A stretch of 64,000 nucleotides of DNA from contig NZ_CP063356.1 of NCBI RefSeq assembly GCF_001866075.3, forward strand, positions 2,408,164-2,472,163. The letters run 5' to 3'. The position numbers and the translations under genes were made by a program. The notes beneath the pieces were generated by a model. That model did not search any database and was not told the DNA's origin. It saw nothing but the letters and a program-made list of their open reading frames with translations. The DNA comes from Anaerobacillus isosaccharinicus (GTDB lineage: Bacteria > Bacillota > Bacilli > Bacillales > Anaerobacillaceae). Every line of letters starts with the position of its first letter. Position 1 is the stretch's first letter. Positions 46,036 to 55,761 of the stretch are shown here, one piece after another.

Positions 46036-46907
46036 TTGCGAGTCAACCAAAAGTAACAAAGCTTCTTGTTAACAGTATTCAGCGTCATCGGGTAGCTCAT
46101 GCTTACCTTTTTGAAGGAGGTAATGGAGTAGGGAAACGTGAAGTATCGATAAGGTTTGCAAAGTCTTTGCTGTGTGAAGCAACGACAGAACCTTGTGGAG
46201 AATGTCACCATTGTAAGCGTATAGACAGCAGAAATCACCCATCGCTATATCGGATTCGACCTGATGGTCAGTCCATTAAAGTCGATCAAATCCGCGAATT
46301 ACAAAAACATATTCAAGTGAAAAGCATGGAAGGTAGTAAACGAATTTACATCATTGAACATGCAGATAAAATGAATGTCCAAGCTGCAAATAGCCTTTTA
46401 AAGTTTTTAGAAGAACCCAAAGGAGAAGTTGTCGCTCTACTTTTAACTGAGAGACCAAATAAAATTCTTCCAACGATTTAAAGTCGTTGCCAAGTCATTC
46501 CTTTTTCACCATTACCACCTGAACAATTAATCAATCGGTTACTAGACAGTGAGGTGTCATTGGATCTCGCGAAAGCAATGGCCTCAATCACCAATGATTA
46601 TACGAGAGCAATGGAACTGTTAGATGAAGATTGGTTTAAAAGGGCTTATGAACTTGCAACCACATTTTTTCAGTTGCTAGGAAACTACGGAATATATGTT
46701 TTTATCCATTCCGAATGGATGAAGCACTTTGACGATAAAGATAAACAAGGAATTGGCATCGAGTTTTTACTCTATGTTGCTTATATCAATCAAGATGACC
46801 TTAGTATATCTTTATTACTAGATGTTAAAAATAAATTACAAGCCAATATGAACGCACAACTTTTGTTTGAACAACTGGCTTACCAACAACGTCACCTACT
46901 TTTGTAA
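46032..46907 (+). pseudogene. DNA polymerase III delta-prime (HolB) homologue with a nonsense codon
   Basis: The N-terminal 149 residues hold the AAA+ core: GGNGVGKRE (Walker A), the zinc module CGECHHC, YIIEHADKM and LLKFLEEP. Then an in-frame TAA at 46479 falls where the family has Lys/Arg just before the SRC sensor-1 motif (PTI-stop-SRCQVIPF). The rest continues in the same frame to 46907. A single A-to-T change (AAA to TAA) explains it. Delta-prime is an essential clamp-loader subunit, so this is probably an accessory second copy that has decayed. Confidence 0.82.
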
Positions 46908-46929
46908 AATTAAAGACAAATGATTAATA

Positions 46930-46969
46930 AAAAAGGGATCACCAGTTGATGGTAATCCCTTTTTTATAT
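46930..46969. terminator. Bidirectional terminator after HolB-like gene
   Basis: AAAAGGGAT and ATCCCTTTTTT form a stem; it also ends the convergent small membrane gene. Confidence 0.8.
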
Positions 46970-46971
46970 TT

Positions 46972-47178
46972 TTACTTTGGATCTACATTATAAAAGCTTA
47001 ACACTCCAATTATAACTAATGTTATAAATGAAAAAAGGGAAATAATAAGTGAATTTATGCCTACCTTCCTTTTACTAGTATCTTTATTGCCTATCCACAT
47101 TACAAATAATACTAAACCAACGATAGGTAACAACAGCGAAGATATGTATAAGATTATTTTGTCCTTTTTTGTAATCAT
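46972..47178 (-). CDS. Small two-helix membrane protein
   Basis: About 68 residues with hydrophobic segments at about 8-28 and 41-62, a positively charged loop between (GNKDTSKRKVG). ATG 47178 follows AAGAGGTG. Unrecognised. Its promoter side abuts the IS at 47209, so expression may be disturbed. Confidence 0.6.
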   Translation of the reverse strand: MITKKDKIILYISSLLLPIVGLVLFVMWIGNKDTSKRKVGINSLIISLFSFITLVIIGVLSFYNVDPK

Positions 47179-47208
47179 AAGATTCACCTCTTATTAAATA
47201 AATAGTCT

Positions 47209-49024
47209 CTCGGAAATTAAATTTCCGCTTCAGCTCTAGTCTTTCGACTTGGGCTTTTTATTGTTTCACCCCTAATTAAAGGGTACGAACAAATTTTCCT
47301 CTTGACAAATTCAGATCGCCCCAACAATCGAGTTGAAGACATTAAAAAACTCGTATTGGGGGAATTTTTATGCTAAAAAACGTCCGTTCTCATGAATCCT
47401 ATCTGTCTTTTGTTGTTGAGCAATTAGAAGAACTCTATAAGGATAAAACATTTTTAAAAACCTTTTACTCTAGACCAATAATTTGGTGTTCCTTGATTGA
47501 CCTAACCGATGCCGCCATGTTGCTTAGACACCGTTATTCCTCTAATCCAAGAGGAAGAAAACCGCGTAATCCTTGTGATATGTTGAGAAGTTTAATGCTA
47601 ATGCATTATCACAATGTAACGAGTGTTGATCAATGGGTTTACCATTTAAAAACAACACCGATTTATGCTGTCCTTAGTGGATTTTCTCCAAGCAACGTTC
47701 CTGGAGTCGGAACGTTTTACGACTTTTTCAATCGTCTATGGCTTGCTTCAACTCCACATTTATCAAAAAGAAATAAAAGAAAGTTAGCAAAACCTCGAAA
47801 GAAAGGAAAAAAGAATCAGAAACTAGATCCTAAAAACCCAAAGATTGTAGAAAAGCTAGTTAAACGCACTTTGAAAAATAAACATCAAAACTATATACCG
47901 AAGGCTCATGATCAGCTTCAAATAATCTTTCAGTCTTTGTTTGTCAATAAATCAGCAGAAGCAGGATTATTAGGAAACACAAAATCTCTAAGCATTCTAG
48001 GTGATGGTTCTCCAGTTCTGACCGGTGGTAAACCTTACGGTAAGTTTCTTTGTGAATGTCGTAAACAAGGGAACTGGAAGTGCCAATGTAAGCGTCAATT
48101 CTCAGACCCTGATGCTGATTATGGTTGGGATAGTTCTAGAGAAAAGTACTATTATGGTAGAAGTCTTTTCATGGTATCTGCTTCTGATAGTCCTTATGAC
48201 TTACCTATTTATCCAAGGCTCTACCGAGCCAGTAAACACGATTCTGTTTTGTTTATAAGCGCATTTAGCGAACTCCAACAATGGTATTCTGATTGGAAAA
48301 TTGGTGAAGTCATTTTAGATTCAGCCTTAGATGCAACCCCTATCTATGAAATGTTAGAACACTATGATGTTTCAGCCATCATTGACCTTAATCCAAGACG
48401 TTCTAAACAATTTCAGCACAAACAAATGGATATAAACCTTAAAGGGGTTCCAATTTGCCCAATCGGTCGAGAGATGATCCATTGGGGACTAAATCAGAAA
48501 ACCTACCGCCGCAAATGGCGTTGTCCAGCCGTTTGTGGGAAGTGGGAATGTCCAAATCCATGTTCCGATTCAAAATATGGTCGAACATTTTATACAGCGA
48601 CGAAGGATAATCCTCGTCTTTTTCCTCGCGTCAAGCGAGGTAGTAAGGAATGGCGAAAACGCTATTCTTTACGAACTGGAGTCGAGCGTTGTATCAAACG
48701 TCAAAAAGTGGATTATCGTTTAGAAGATTCAAGAGGACGAAGTTCTCGGCATTGGAATATTCGTACATATATCATCGGCATGTGCCAACATGCCGATGCG
48801 TGGATAAAGGAAGCAAAAAAGAATAACTTTGTGGCTGCGAACCCAATTATTCAATCTCTTTTGTCCTTATAAACCCATCATAAAGAACAATTTTCAAAAA
48901 ATCCACAACATGTGGTTTATTTGTCATGCATTCTTTTGAAAATGGCTTTGAAAATTCCATTTTTCCTTCTTAAATCCAGCTGATACACTCCAGGAGACCG
49001 CAAATTAATCATTTAATTTCCGAG
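47209..49024. mobile_element. DDE insertion sequence with 14-bp inverted repeats
   Basis: 1,816 bp. CTCGGAAATTAAAT at 47209 and its complement ending at 49024 are the terminal repeats. TCT occurs directly outside both ends and may be a 3-bp target duplication. One transposase on the plus strand. Confidence 0.82.
47370..48872 (+). CDS. DDE transposase (IS4/IS1182-like group)
   Basis: 500 residues. Catalytic residues appear in SILGDGSPV, EVILDSALDATPIYE and RTGVERCIKRQK. A basic insertion (about 130-170) and two Cys-rich blocks (CECRKQGNWKCQCK, CPAVCGKWECPNPC) look like zinc-binding modules. The family assignment beyond DDE_Tnp_1 is uncertain. TTGGGGGAATTT precedes the ATG; the frame is intact. 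Confidence 0.88.
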   Translation: MLKNVRSHESYLSFVVEQLEELYKDKTFLKTFYSRPIIWCSLIDLTDAAMLLRHRYSSNPRGRKPRNPCDMLRSLMLMHYHNVTSVDQWVYHLKTTPIYAVLSGFSPSNVPGVGTFYDFFNRLWLASTPHLSKRNKRKLAKPRKKGKKNQKLDPKNPKIVEKLVKRTLKNKHQNYIPKAHDQLQIIFQSLFVNKSAEAGLLGNTKSLSILGDGSPVLTGGKPYGKFLCECRKQGNWKCQCKRQFSDPDADYGWDSSREKYYYGRSLFMVSASDSPYDLPIYPRLYRASKHDSVLFISAFSELQQWYSDWKIGEVILDSALDATPIYEMLEHYDVSAIIDLNPRRSKQFQHKQMDINLKGVPICPIGREMIHWGLNQKTYRRKWRCPAVCGKWECPNPCSDSKYGRTFYTATKDNPRLFPRVKRGSKEWRKRYSLRTGVERCIKRQKVDYRLEDSRGRSSRHWNIRTYIIGMCQHADAWIKEAKKNNFVAANPIIQSLLSL

Positions 49025-49064
49025 TCTCTATAATAATAGTACTTTCAAAATAAAAATACAATAA

Positions 49065-49106
49065 ACAAACCGAATACATATAGTTCATTATATGTATTCG
49101 GTTTGT
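49065..49106. terminator. Strong terminator downstream of the secreted-protein gene
   Basis: ACAAACCGAATACATATA and TATATGTATTCGGTTTGT are 18-bp perfect complements with a short loop. Confidence 0.85.
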
Positions 49107-49111
49107 TAAAT

Positions 49112-49891
49112 TTATTCTCTCCAGAATTGGCCTGAAGTTTTTCCATTTTGATTTCCTTCGACTCTTAAATGGATAACACCGATTTGTACTCCGTATCCAG
49201 CTACTCCTATTTTATAATTAAATACTGATCTTCCGTAATAGTACCAATTAGAAACAAATCCAGAACTACTTTCTAACCCTGTCGTAACCGTAGGATTCCA
49301 TTGTCTTGATACCCATGCTAATGTAGAATTATGATGGGTAGCTCCCGTAGAAATATAACCATAGTTACCTTCTATAGTATATTCTGACCACTTAATACCC
49401 AGCGCAACCAATTCACCTTTATGTGTAACCGTTCTTGTTCCACTTGACATAATTCCAAATTCAAAATCAGATTCGTCTGTAGCATCAATAAATTCTGCCT
49501 CAACAATATCTTCCTGAGTTTCAACAAATTGGAGGTCAGGATTACCTCCTTTTAGTGTCTTACTAATTAGTTCTGGGTCTTGTAAATATTTTAAATATTT
49601 TTGCTGTTCTTTCTTAGAAAGATTTTTAAACTGTTCTAGTATATTTTTTGTGTCTTCTACTGCGTCTGCAATAGATGCTTCACCTATACCTAATTCTCTA
49701 GCAACTTCCTCATCGTAGTTCTCTAGGTAAGAAATATAATGTTTTGGCGACTTCAAGTAATCTTCCTTATTTTTATTACTAGCAAGACCAGTTGGAGATA
49801 ATAAGGACATCAATAAAAGAACCATCAAAATATTAATAAGTGTTTTTTTTAAAATAGACAACTCCTCAATAGTTTTCGTTACCTTGGCCAA
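49112..49891 (-). CDS. Secreted hypothetical protein
   Basis: Up to 259 residues. A hydrophobic signal segment (INILMVLLLMSLLSPTG) ends near LASNK. A charged helical region follows, then a C-terminal beta-rich domain with many Gly, Tyr and Trp (WNPTVTTGLESSSG, YYYGRSVFNYKIGVAGYGVQ). No catalytic motif or family recognised; an extracellular or phage-like/bacteriocin-like product is possible. The start is unclear: TTG 49891 is first, but a GAGGAG site lies about 30 bases inside the frame, so translation may begin at a later TTG or ATT. Confidence 0.6.
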   Translation of the reverse strand: MAKVTKTIEELSILKKTLINILMVLLLMSLLSPTGLASNKNKEDYLKSPKHYISYLENYDEEVARELGIGEASIADAVEDTKNILEQFKNLSKKEQQKYLKYLQDPELISKTLKGGNPDLQFVETQEDIVEAEFIDATDESDFEFGIMSSGTRTVTHKGELVALGIKWSEYTIEGNYGYISTGATHHNSTLAWVSRQWNPTVTTGLESSSGFVSNWYYYGRSVFNYKIGVAGYGVQIGVIHLRVEGNQNGKTSGQFWRE

Positions 49892-50159
49892 GGTTTAATT
49901 CAGTATACAATTATTTGGAAAATATAGGTTTTGTTGTATAAAGAAGTAGAGTACTAGATTAACACTTTAATCTCTAATTAATCCTTTGCAACTCTACCTC
50001 ATATGTATTTACGCATATAGAAGTTAATAATTTCACAAGAATTGAACAGTCTAGTTATGGTGCAATAGAACTTGATTTTACCCTTTTCAAATTCGTATGT
50101 TATAGTATAAGCATAAATATAATATATCAGTGAAACCAATAAGAAAGGGTGATCCCCCA

Positions 50160-50528
50160 ATGAAACGAATTATCGAAGCATTAACACACCAAAACATCGT
50201 CGTATCAAGTGAATGGACAAAAAAACTACTACCTACACTAGCTGAAAAATTAGAAGAAGCTATGGAAAAAAATGCGGTTAGTGGGCTGGATCATCACAAT
50301 GAAATTCGTCAACAACAATGGAAACAAAATGGATACTACATTGAAATTGGAATACATGAACAAAGCTTTGAAAATTATGAACTAGAGTTTTATGTAACAC
50401 CATTTGGATTAGAGGAAACGTTTAGTGGACCACCTTGGATCACAATCTCTACAAGCCGATATCTTCAAGAAGAGAATGACGAAACGGAAAAAATCTTAGC
50501 CTTTATGGTGAAACGTTTAGTTGGATAA
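50160..50528 (+). CDS. Hypothetical cytosolic protein
   Basis: About 122 residues from ATG 50160 (AAGAAAGGGTGATCC upstream), soluble, with a helical start (IIEALTHQNIVVSSEWTKKL) and a beta-rich end (YELEFYVTPFGLEETF, WITISTSRYL). Family not recognised. Its terminator is the landing site of the group II intron. Confidence 0.65.
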   Translation: MKRIIEALTHQNIVVSSEWTKKLLPTLAEKLEEAMEKNAVSGLDHHNEIRQQQWKQNGYYIEIGIHEQSFENYELEFYVTPFGLEETFSGPPWITISTSRYLQEENDETEKILAFMVKRLVG

Positions 50529-50534
50529 CTCAAA

Positions 50535-50570
50535 AGTAGCTTACTAGTTAAATTAGTGAGCTACTTTTTT
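50535..50570 (+). terminator. Terminator used as group IIC intron target
   Basis: AGTAGCTTACTA and TAGTGAGCTACT pair, followed by TTTTT. The intron begins two bases later at GTGCGCCC, the classic IIC placement. Confidence 0.85.
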
Positions 50571-50571
50571 C

Positions 50572-51127
50572 GTGCGCCCAGCATGGGTGCAATCTATAGG
50601 GTGAGAGTCCCGAACTGTGAAGGCAGAAGTAACAGTTAGCCTAACGCAAGGGTGTCCATGGTGACATGGAATCTGAAGGAAGCGAGCGGCAAACTTCCGG
50701 TCTGAGGAACACGAACTTCATATAAGGCTAGGTATCGTTGGGTGAGTTTGCGAAACAAAACAAAACCCTTTCTGCCGAAGGTGATACAGAGTAAATGAAG
50801 CAGATAGATGGAAGGAAAGATTGTACTCTTACCTGGGGAGATCTGACTGATACGCCAAGTACTCTTGGTAACCTAATTAGTGATAATTAGCTGAGCAGTC
50901 AGAAGTCAGCAGAGGTCATAGTACCTTATCAACTCGAGGTGATGGGGGAAGGACTGAACAATTAAGAAGAATGAGAACTAGGCATGCAATTCCTGTGCTG
51001 AAACAGACAATCCTTACGGGGACTTACTTGAAAGAGGAAATGGTGAATACATGGGGGATTTCAAGAGGGGTGAGCAGGAATTGAAATTAATAGATAAACT
51101 CATTCACGCAGAAAGGAAAGATCGAGC
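50572..51127 (+). ncRNA. Group IIC intron ribozyme, 5' part (domains I-III/IV)
   Basis: About 556 bases of noncoding, structured sequence, from GTGCGCCC through GGGTGAGAGTCCCGAAC, AAGTAACAGTTAGCC and GAGGTCATAGTACC motifs to the reverse transcriptase start. These words are conserved in IIC introns. Confidence 0.88.
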
Positions 51128-51703
51128 TTGTTAATGGAACGCATTCTATCACGAGAAAATCTTCTAATCGCTTTGAAGCGAGTGGAAAGCAATAAAGGAA
51201 GCCATGGCATAGATGGAATGTCTGTAAAATTCCTACGAAGACATATCTGTGACACTTGGGATACTCTCTGTTCTTCATTAAGGGATGGAACCTATCAACC
51301 ACTTCCGGTACGTCGTGTCGAAATCCCGAAACCAAACGGCGGGGTAAGGTTATTAGGTATACCTACTGTGACGGATCGTTTCATCCAACAAGCGATTACC
51401 CAAATCTTAGTTCCAATATTTGATCCGACTTTCTCAAAACATAGTTACGGTTTTCGTCCAAACAAACGAGGACATGACGCGGTGAGGCAAGCAAAGGAAT
51501 ACATCAAAGAAGGGAATAGATGGGTAATTGATATAGACCTAGAGAAGTTCTTTGACAAAGTCAATCACGACAAGTTAATGGGGATTTTAGTAAAAGAACT
51601 AGATGATAAAATCCTACTAAAGCTGATACGTAAATATCTACAGGCTGGAGTTATGATCAATGGAGTCGTTCATGAAACTGATGAAGGTGCACCTCAGGGA
51701 GGA

Positions 51704-51723
51704 TTATGCTAAGCTTTGCATAA
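51704..51723. repeat. 20-bp near-palindrome at the RitC-side tip of RIT element 1
   Basis: TTATGCTAAGCTTTGCATAA, two 10-bp arms head to head with one mismatch pair, followed by the 6-bp spacer ACCGCC (51724-51729) and then the regular terminal site at 51730. There is no counterpart at the other end. Confidence 0.85.
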
Positions 51724-51729
51724 ACCGCC

Positions 51730-51811
51730 TTATGCAAAGTAAAAGATTATGCAAAGTAAACTTGCTAAAACCACACTTATTAAGTGGTTATCTTCCATTT
51801 ACTTTGCATAA
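51730..51811. repeat. Left terminal recombinase-site array of RIT element 1
   Basis: Direct TTATGCAAAG copies at 51730 and 51747, inverted copy CTTTGCATAA ending at 51811; 82 bp in total, mirrored by the right end. Confidence 0.85.
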
Positions 51812-52953
51812 TTTCTGGCCTACTTTAATTCGGACAGCCAAGAAAGCAATGCCTGATCCCTATTCCAGTCAGGAAGATTACTATCAATCAAATCAGGGTA
51901 AATATTTTCAATAGCTTTTCTTTTCGTCTCAGTATCTGTTCTGGCGTATATTTCTGTTGTTTTTATATCTACATGGCCAAGAAAATCCCGTATGTATATT
52001 AGATTTACTCCTGCTTGTAGTAAGTGCATAGCTTTCGAGTGTCTGAACATATGAGGTTTCACCTTCGAAGGCACAAGAGTCGAAGATCTCCTAGCTGATT
52101 CAACATATTTTACTATTATATAGGCAATTCCTTCCTTAGTAAGCTTGTTTTTCATATTGTTTGTAAAGAGAGGATAATCATTTTTCCATTGTTTATCCAA
52201 GCGATTTTCAGTAATATAACGTTCCAATAAAGATACGGTATTCTTCAATAGAGGAACTCGCCTTGTCTTATTTCCTTTTCCAGTTAAAACAATTACTGCC
52301 GGATTTTCTAAGATTACATCACTTACTTTTATATCAATTAGTTCTTGTACCCTAGCTCCTGTATCATACATAACACTCATTAACGTTAGGTCACGGCGGC
52401 CTTTCTGACAGCTCCTTTCGGGCTGTTCCAAAAGTATTTTCATAGCTCCTGGTGTCAAATGCTCCACTAATGGTTTTACTGCCTTTTTAGTAGGAATTGC
52501 TATTACCTTTTGAAAATGAAATAAACCGGAAGGTTCTTCAGTTTGTACGAATCGAAAAAAGGAATGTATCGCCGCAAGTCGCTGGTTTCTAGTTGAGATA
52601 CCGCACTTTCTTACAGTTTCTAACCATTCAAGAAAACCAGTAAGTAGATCACTTGAAAGAACATCCAAACTAATCCGTTCTGGTGGAATACATTTCGTGT
52701 CCTGGCAATACTTTATTAGAAGTTTAAATGTATCGCGGTATGAAAGGATTGTGTTCTGACTTACATTTTTCTTTGAAGGTAGGTATTCTGAAAGAAATTC
52801 TGTAAGGTACTGTTACCGAGCACATTATTTCAGGTTTTGATTTTCACATTACTCCGGTTGAAAATCTGAAATAATCTGCTTATTTTTCCACTTTATTTCA
52901 GATGCTTAAGAATACGTTCAAATTAATTCAGCTTTATTATAAAAGAAAAACCC

Positions 52954-53211
52954 CTAAAAAGGGGTGGAAACGGATATGGTATCTTGAATATTAATACGTA
53001 TTTTGTAAATTTCATATATTCGTAGAGTAAAGCTAACTTCGTTATCTAGCGTCACGAACCAATCAAAATCTTTCTCTAAATAAGCTTTGAAATATCGATG
53101 GTGGATCCTTATCTCAACCGTCTGGCCTTGCATCGTGAGATATGCTTGTTGTCCAATCCAAATTCGCCACTCTTGATCCATGTGATCATAGACTAATATT
53201 CCTCTTTTCAT
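52954..53211 (-). CDS. DUF5348 domain protein of the transposon
   Basis: About 85 residues, a small beta-rich protein (GILVYDHMDQEWRIWIGQ, VEIRIHHRYFKAYLE, DFDWFVTLDNEVSFTL) matching DUF5348 as I recall it. Its ATG overlaps the ATPase stop by one base (TGATG). It is consistently found at the end of this transposon type; role unknown. Confidence 0.7.
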   Translation of the reverse strand: MKRGILVYDHMDQEWRIWIGQQAYLTMQGQTVEIRIHHRYFKAYLEKDFDWFVTLDNEVSFTLRIYEIYKIRINIQDTISVSTPF

Positions 53212-54011
53212 CAAAATTCACCATCTTCAATCGCAAGTTGAACAATTTCTTCATCGATTTGATTTTTTTTCAGTTGTGAACCGAAAAGCAAGCAGTTGAC
53301 GGTTAACTTATTTATGACACGTGGCCAGCCTTGTGATCGTAATGCGATAGCTTCTAAAGCCGCATCTGTAAAAATAGGCATATTTGCTCCTGCTACTTTT
53401 AGATGGTGGGTGATATAACTTGAAACATCCTCATTTGATAGTGGCTGAAATTGATATTTCATAATAATTCGTTGTGTTAATGGCTTATTATTATTAAGAG
53501 CTAGCCTGGTTTTCAAATGCGGTAATCCTGCCAGTATCAGAATAAAAGGATTGCTAGAGTCCATTTGAAAATTAAAAAGAATCGCTAAATCCTGTAAGAA
53601 CGCATCTTTAGCCATATGCATCTCATCTAAAATAAAGACAGGCGTTACTTTACGTTCTCGAAACATTCGCTCCGTGCCATTTTGTATTTGGCGAAACAGA
53701 TCTACCTTTCGAAACTTAGGATCTTCTCCTAGGCCATATGCTAGTCCTCGATAGAAATCCATGACTCCTCCAGTGGAAAGAGGAAAGTAAATAACGTGAT
53801 ATAAGGACGGGTTTAGTGCCTCTTTAAACGATCGTAGAGTAAATGTCTTCCCAGCACCAGGATCTCCGATTAATAAACCAATTCCTCTGGATTTTTTTAA
53901 ATAATCCAAGCTATTTAATGCCCCTTGATATGTAGGGGACGTAAATGCTTCTGAAGGTTTTAATTCCTTTGAAAATGGTGTTGAAGCAAGAGAATAAAAG
54001 GTTTTATACAT
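53211..54011 (-). CDS. AAA ATPase transposition helper (ExeA/TniB-like)
   Basis: About 266 residues with Walker A GDPGAGKT (near 47), Walker B FILDEMHM (near 126), sensor-like LAGLPHLK and arginine-rich RIIMKYQFQPLS. It resembles ExeA/TniB-type ATPases that partner DDE transposases in Tn7/Tn552-like systems. The ATG at 54011 lies at the transposase end, so both are translated together. Confidence 0.85.
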   Translation of the reverse strand: MYKTFYSLASTPFSKELKPSEAFTSPTYQGALNSLDYLKKSRGIGLLIGDPGAGKTFTLRSFKEALNPSLYHVIYFPLSTGGVMDFYRGLAYGLGEDPKFRKVDLFRQIQNGTERMFRERKVTPVFILDEMHMAKDAFLQDLAILFNFQMDSSNPFILILAGLPHLKTRLALNNNKPLTQRIIMKYQFQPLSNEDVSSYITHHLKVAGANMPIFTDAALEAIALRSQGWPRVINKLTVNCLLFGSQLKKNQIDEEIVQLAIEDGEF

Positions 54012-54601
54012 GTTTCTCACCGTCCTTTAGAATATCCATTTCAGACAGCGAAAAAGGAGAACGAACACGTTTAACATGAGCGTTGTCTTCTAGTGATACA
54101 CGCTTTGCTTCCGCTACCTTTTTACCCTCTTCGAAGATATAAACACCATGCTCATCTTCTCGGACATCAATGGAATAACCAATAAAGCCGGGAGGAACTT
54201 CGTAAAGTTGTTTGTCTATCGTAATCGTTCCATCATGTTTTACTTTTCGGTTGTGACGCTTTAAAAAGATGGTTTCAAGTAAAGAAAGGTCTCCAAGAAA
54301 TTTGACTTCTTCTAGTTGTAATTGGTAAACTTCAATTGGTGTTTTGCCATCAAGAGAAGCATGAACACGGCGATGATAATCCTCTTCAAGCCAACGCCAA
54401 AATCGTTGATTTAATTCTTCAAGCGAATGAGCACGATCTGATTCTAACAACGGGTAAAACCTTGTTTGAACCGTTTTAAAGAACCTTTCAATTTTGCCTT
54501 TTGCTGCTGCGTCATACGGCTGTGTGTGAGCTAACGTAATCCCCAGCTGCGCACAAGCATATTGAAGTGTTTCAGATCGATAGATTTTACCGTTGTCGAC
54601 A

Positions 54602-54621
54602 TTATGACGAATTCGTCATAA
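54602..54621. repeat. 20-bp perfect palindrome at the RitC-side tip of RIT element 2
   Basis: TTATGACGAATTCGTCATAA, then 6-bp spacer CTGTGA (54622-54627), then the terminal repeat. Same position, length and spacing as in RIT element 1. Confidence 0.9.
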
Positions 54622-54627
54622 CTGTGA

Positions 54628-54712
54628 CTATACCGAAAAAAATACTATGCCGAATAAACTTATAAATCCTTCATAAATAAACAGTTTACGAAGGATTTTC
54701 GGCATAGTGTTT
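54628..54712. repeat. Left terminal inverted repeat of RIT element 2
   Basis: 85 bp, perfect complement of 58009-58093. It contains CTATACCGAA and CTATGCCGAA 17 bp apart, a central AAATCCTTC/GAAGGATTT hairpin, and inverted TTCGGCATAG ending at 54707. Confidence 0.93.
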
Positions 54713-54717
54713 AGCTT

Positions 54718-55761
54718 TTAGTCCAGACTATAAATCAGTTTTCTTATATCCTTGGTTTTCCAAAGCGGGGATTCTTCCACTGCCTCAGGGCTTGTTTTCT
54801 TTATGGCTTCATGAATCATATCCAACGTTGCAAAAGCATAGAAGTTTGATGTTGTTGAAAGACTTTCATGACCAAGCATTTCCATGATGACTGTGAGGGG
54901 CATACCTTTTCGGTATAACGTCATAGCTCTTGTTTTCCTGATTAAGTGGCAGTGAACATGCCGTGGGATTTCAGGACAAATCATTCTTGCCTGGTTTGCA
55001 TATTGACCTAAAAGGAGATTTATCGTATCCGTAGACAAGGCATGAGGCTTCCCATCCCTCATCGAATAGAACAATGGAGCCCCGCCATCTGTGTTTGGAT
55101 GCGGATGGAATTCCTGAAGATAACGCTTGATGTGAGCAACAGTTTTCTCCATCAGGGGCACATTACGACTTTTGTTGCCTTTACCGGTTAGCGTAACGAA
55201 AGGTGTTTTGACGTTGATAATGTGCAGATCCCGAAGGGTAATATCTACAAGTTCCTGCGCTCTGGCAGCCGTATCATACAACATAATGAACATCATGCGA
55301 TTGCGTCTTCCCTTTTGTGTATCTGTTTTAGGCGTTTTTAATAATGCTTCAATAGCTTCATTTGTCATATATAATATGGACTTTTTGTGTTCCTTCATTC
55401 CGCGAACGCTACGAACATCGTTGTATATTGCAACAAGCGTAATATCCTCGTCTGCGCAATACTCCATGAACGATTTTAGTGCAGTCAATCGAAGGTTGCA
55501 TGTTTTGGCTGCTAGATTTTGCACTTCATTCATCCAGACAAAATAATCTTTAATGTGTTTCCTATTTAGAAAGTCAAACGTAATGTCCTGTCGTTCAATC
55601 CCTTTTTGGATTTCCAAGTAATCAATAAAGTAACTCATGGACTTCTTATACGAATTTATTGTGTTTTGGCTAAGGTTTCTTACCTTGGGCAGGTATACAT
55701 GAAGGAAGCTACGAGCATAATGCCAAAATTCGGGCTCAATCTGCTTTCTACTCTTCATCAT
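54718..55761 (-). CDS. RIT element 2 tyrosine recombinase RitC
   Basis: About 347 residues. N-terminal SAM-like core-binding domain (LPKVRNLSQNTINSYKKSMSY), C-terminal catalytic domain with Arg in TAARAQELVDI, Lys region GKGNKSRNVPL, HCHLIRKTRAMTLYRKG, LGHESLSTTSNFYAF (His, Tyr). ATG 55761 follows GGAGGTGG and overlaps RitB by 14 bases, so the trio is translationally coupled. Confidence 0.92.
   Translation of the reverse strand: MMKSRKQIEPEFWHYARSFLHVYLPKVRNLSQNTINSYKKSMSYFIDYLEIQKGIERQDITFDFLNRKHIKDYFVWMNEVQNLAAKTCNLRLTALKSFMEYCADEDITLVAIYNDVRSVRGMKEHKKSILYMTNEAIEALLKTPKTDTQKGRRNRMMFIMLYDTAARAQELVDITLRDLHIINVKTPFVTLTGKGNKSRNVPLMEKTVAHIKRYLQEFHPHPNTDGGAPLFYSMRDGKPHALSTDTINLLLGQYANQARMICPEIPRHVHCHLIRKTRAMTLYRKGMPLTVIMEMLGHESLSTTSNFYAFATLDMIHEAIKKTSPEAVEESPLWKTKDIRKLIYSLD

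Noticed and set aside
51730-51811. Repeated TTATGCAAAGTAAA units as a CRISPR-like array
   Set aside because: Units are too short, one is inverted, spacers are 3-40 bp and not uniform, there are no cas genes, and the same pattern occurs at both RIT ends.
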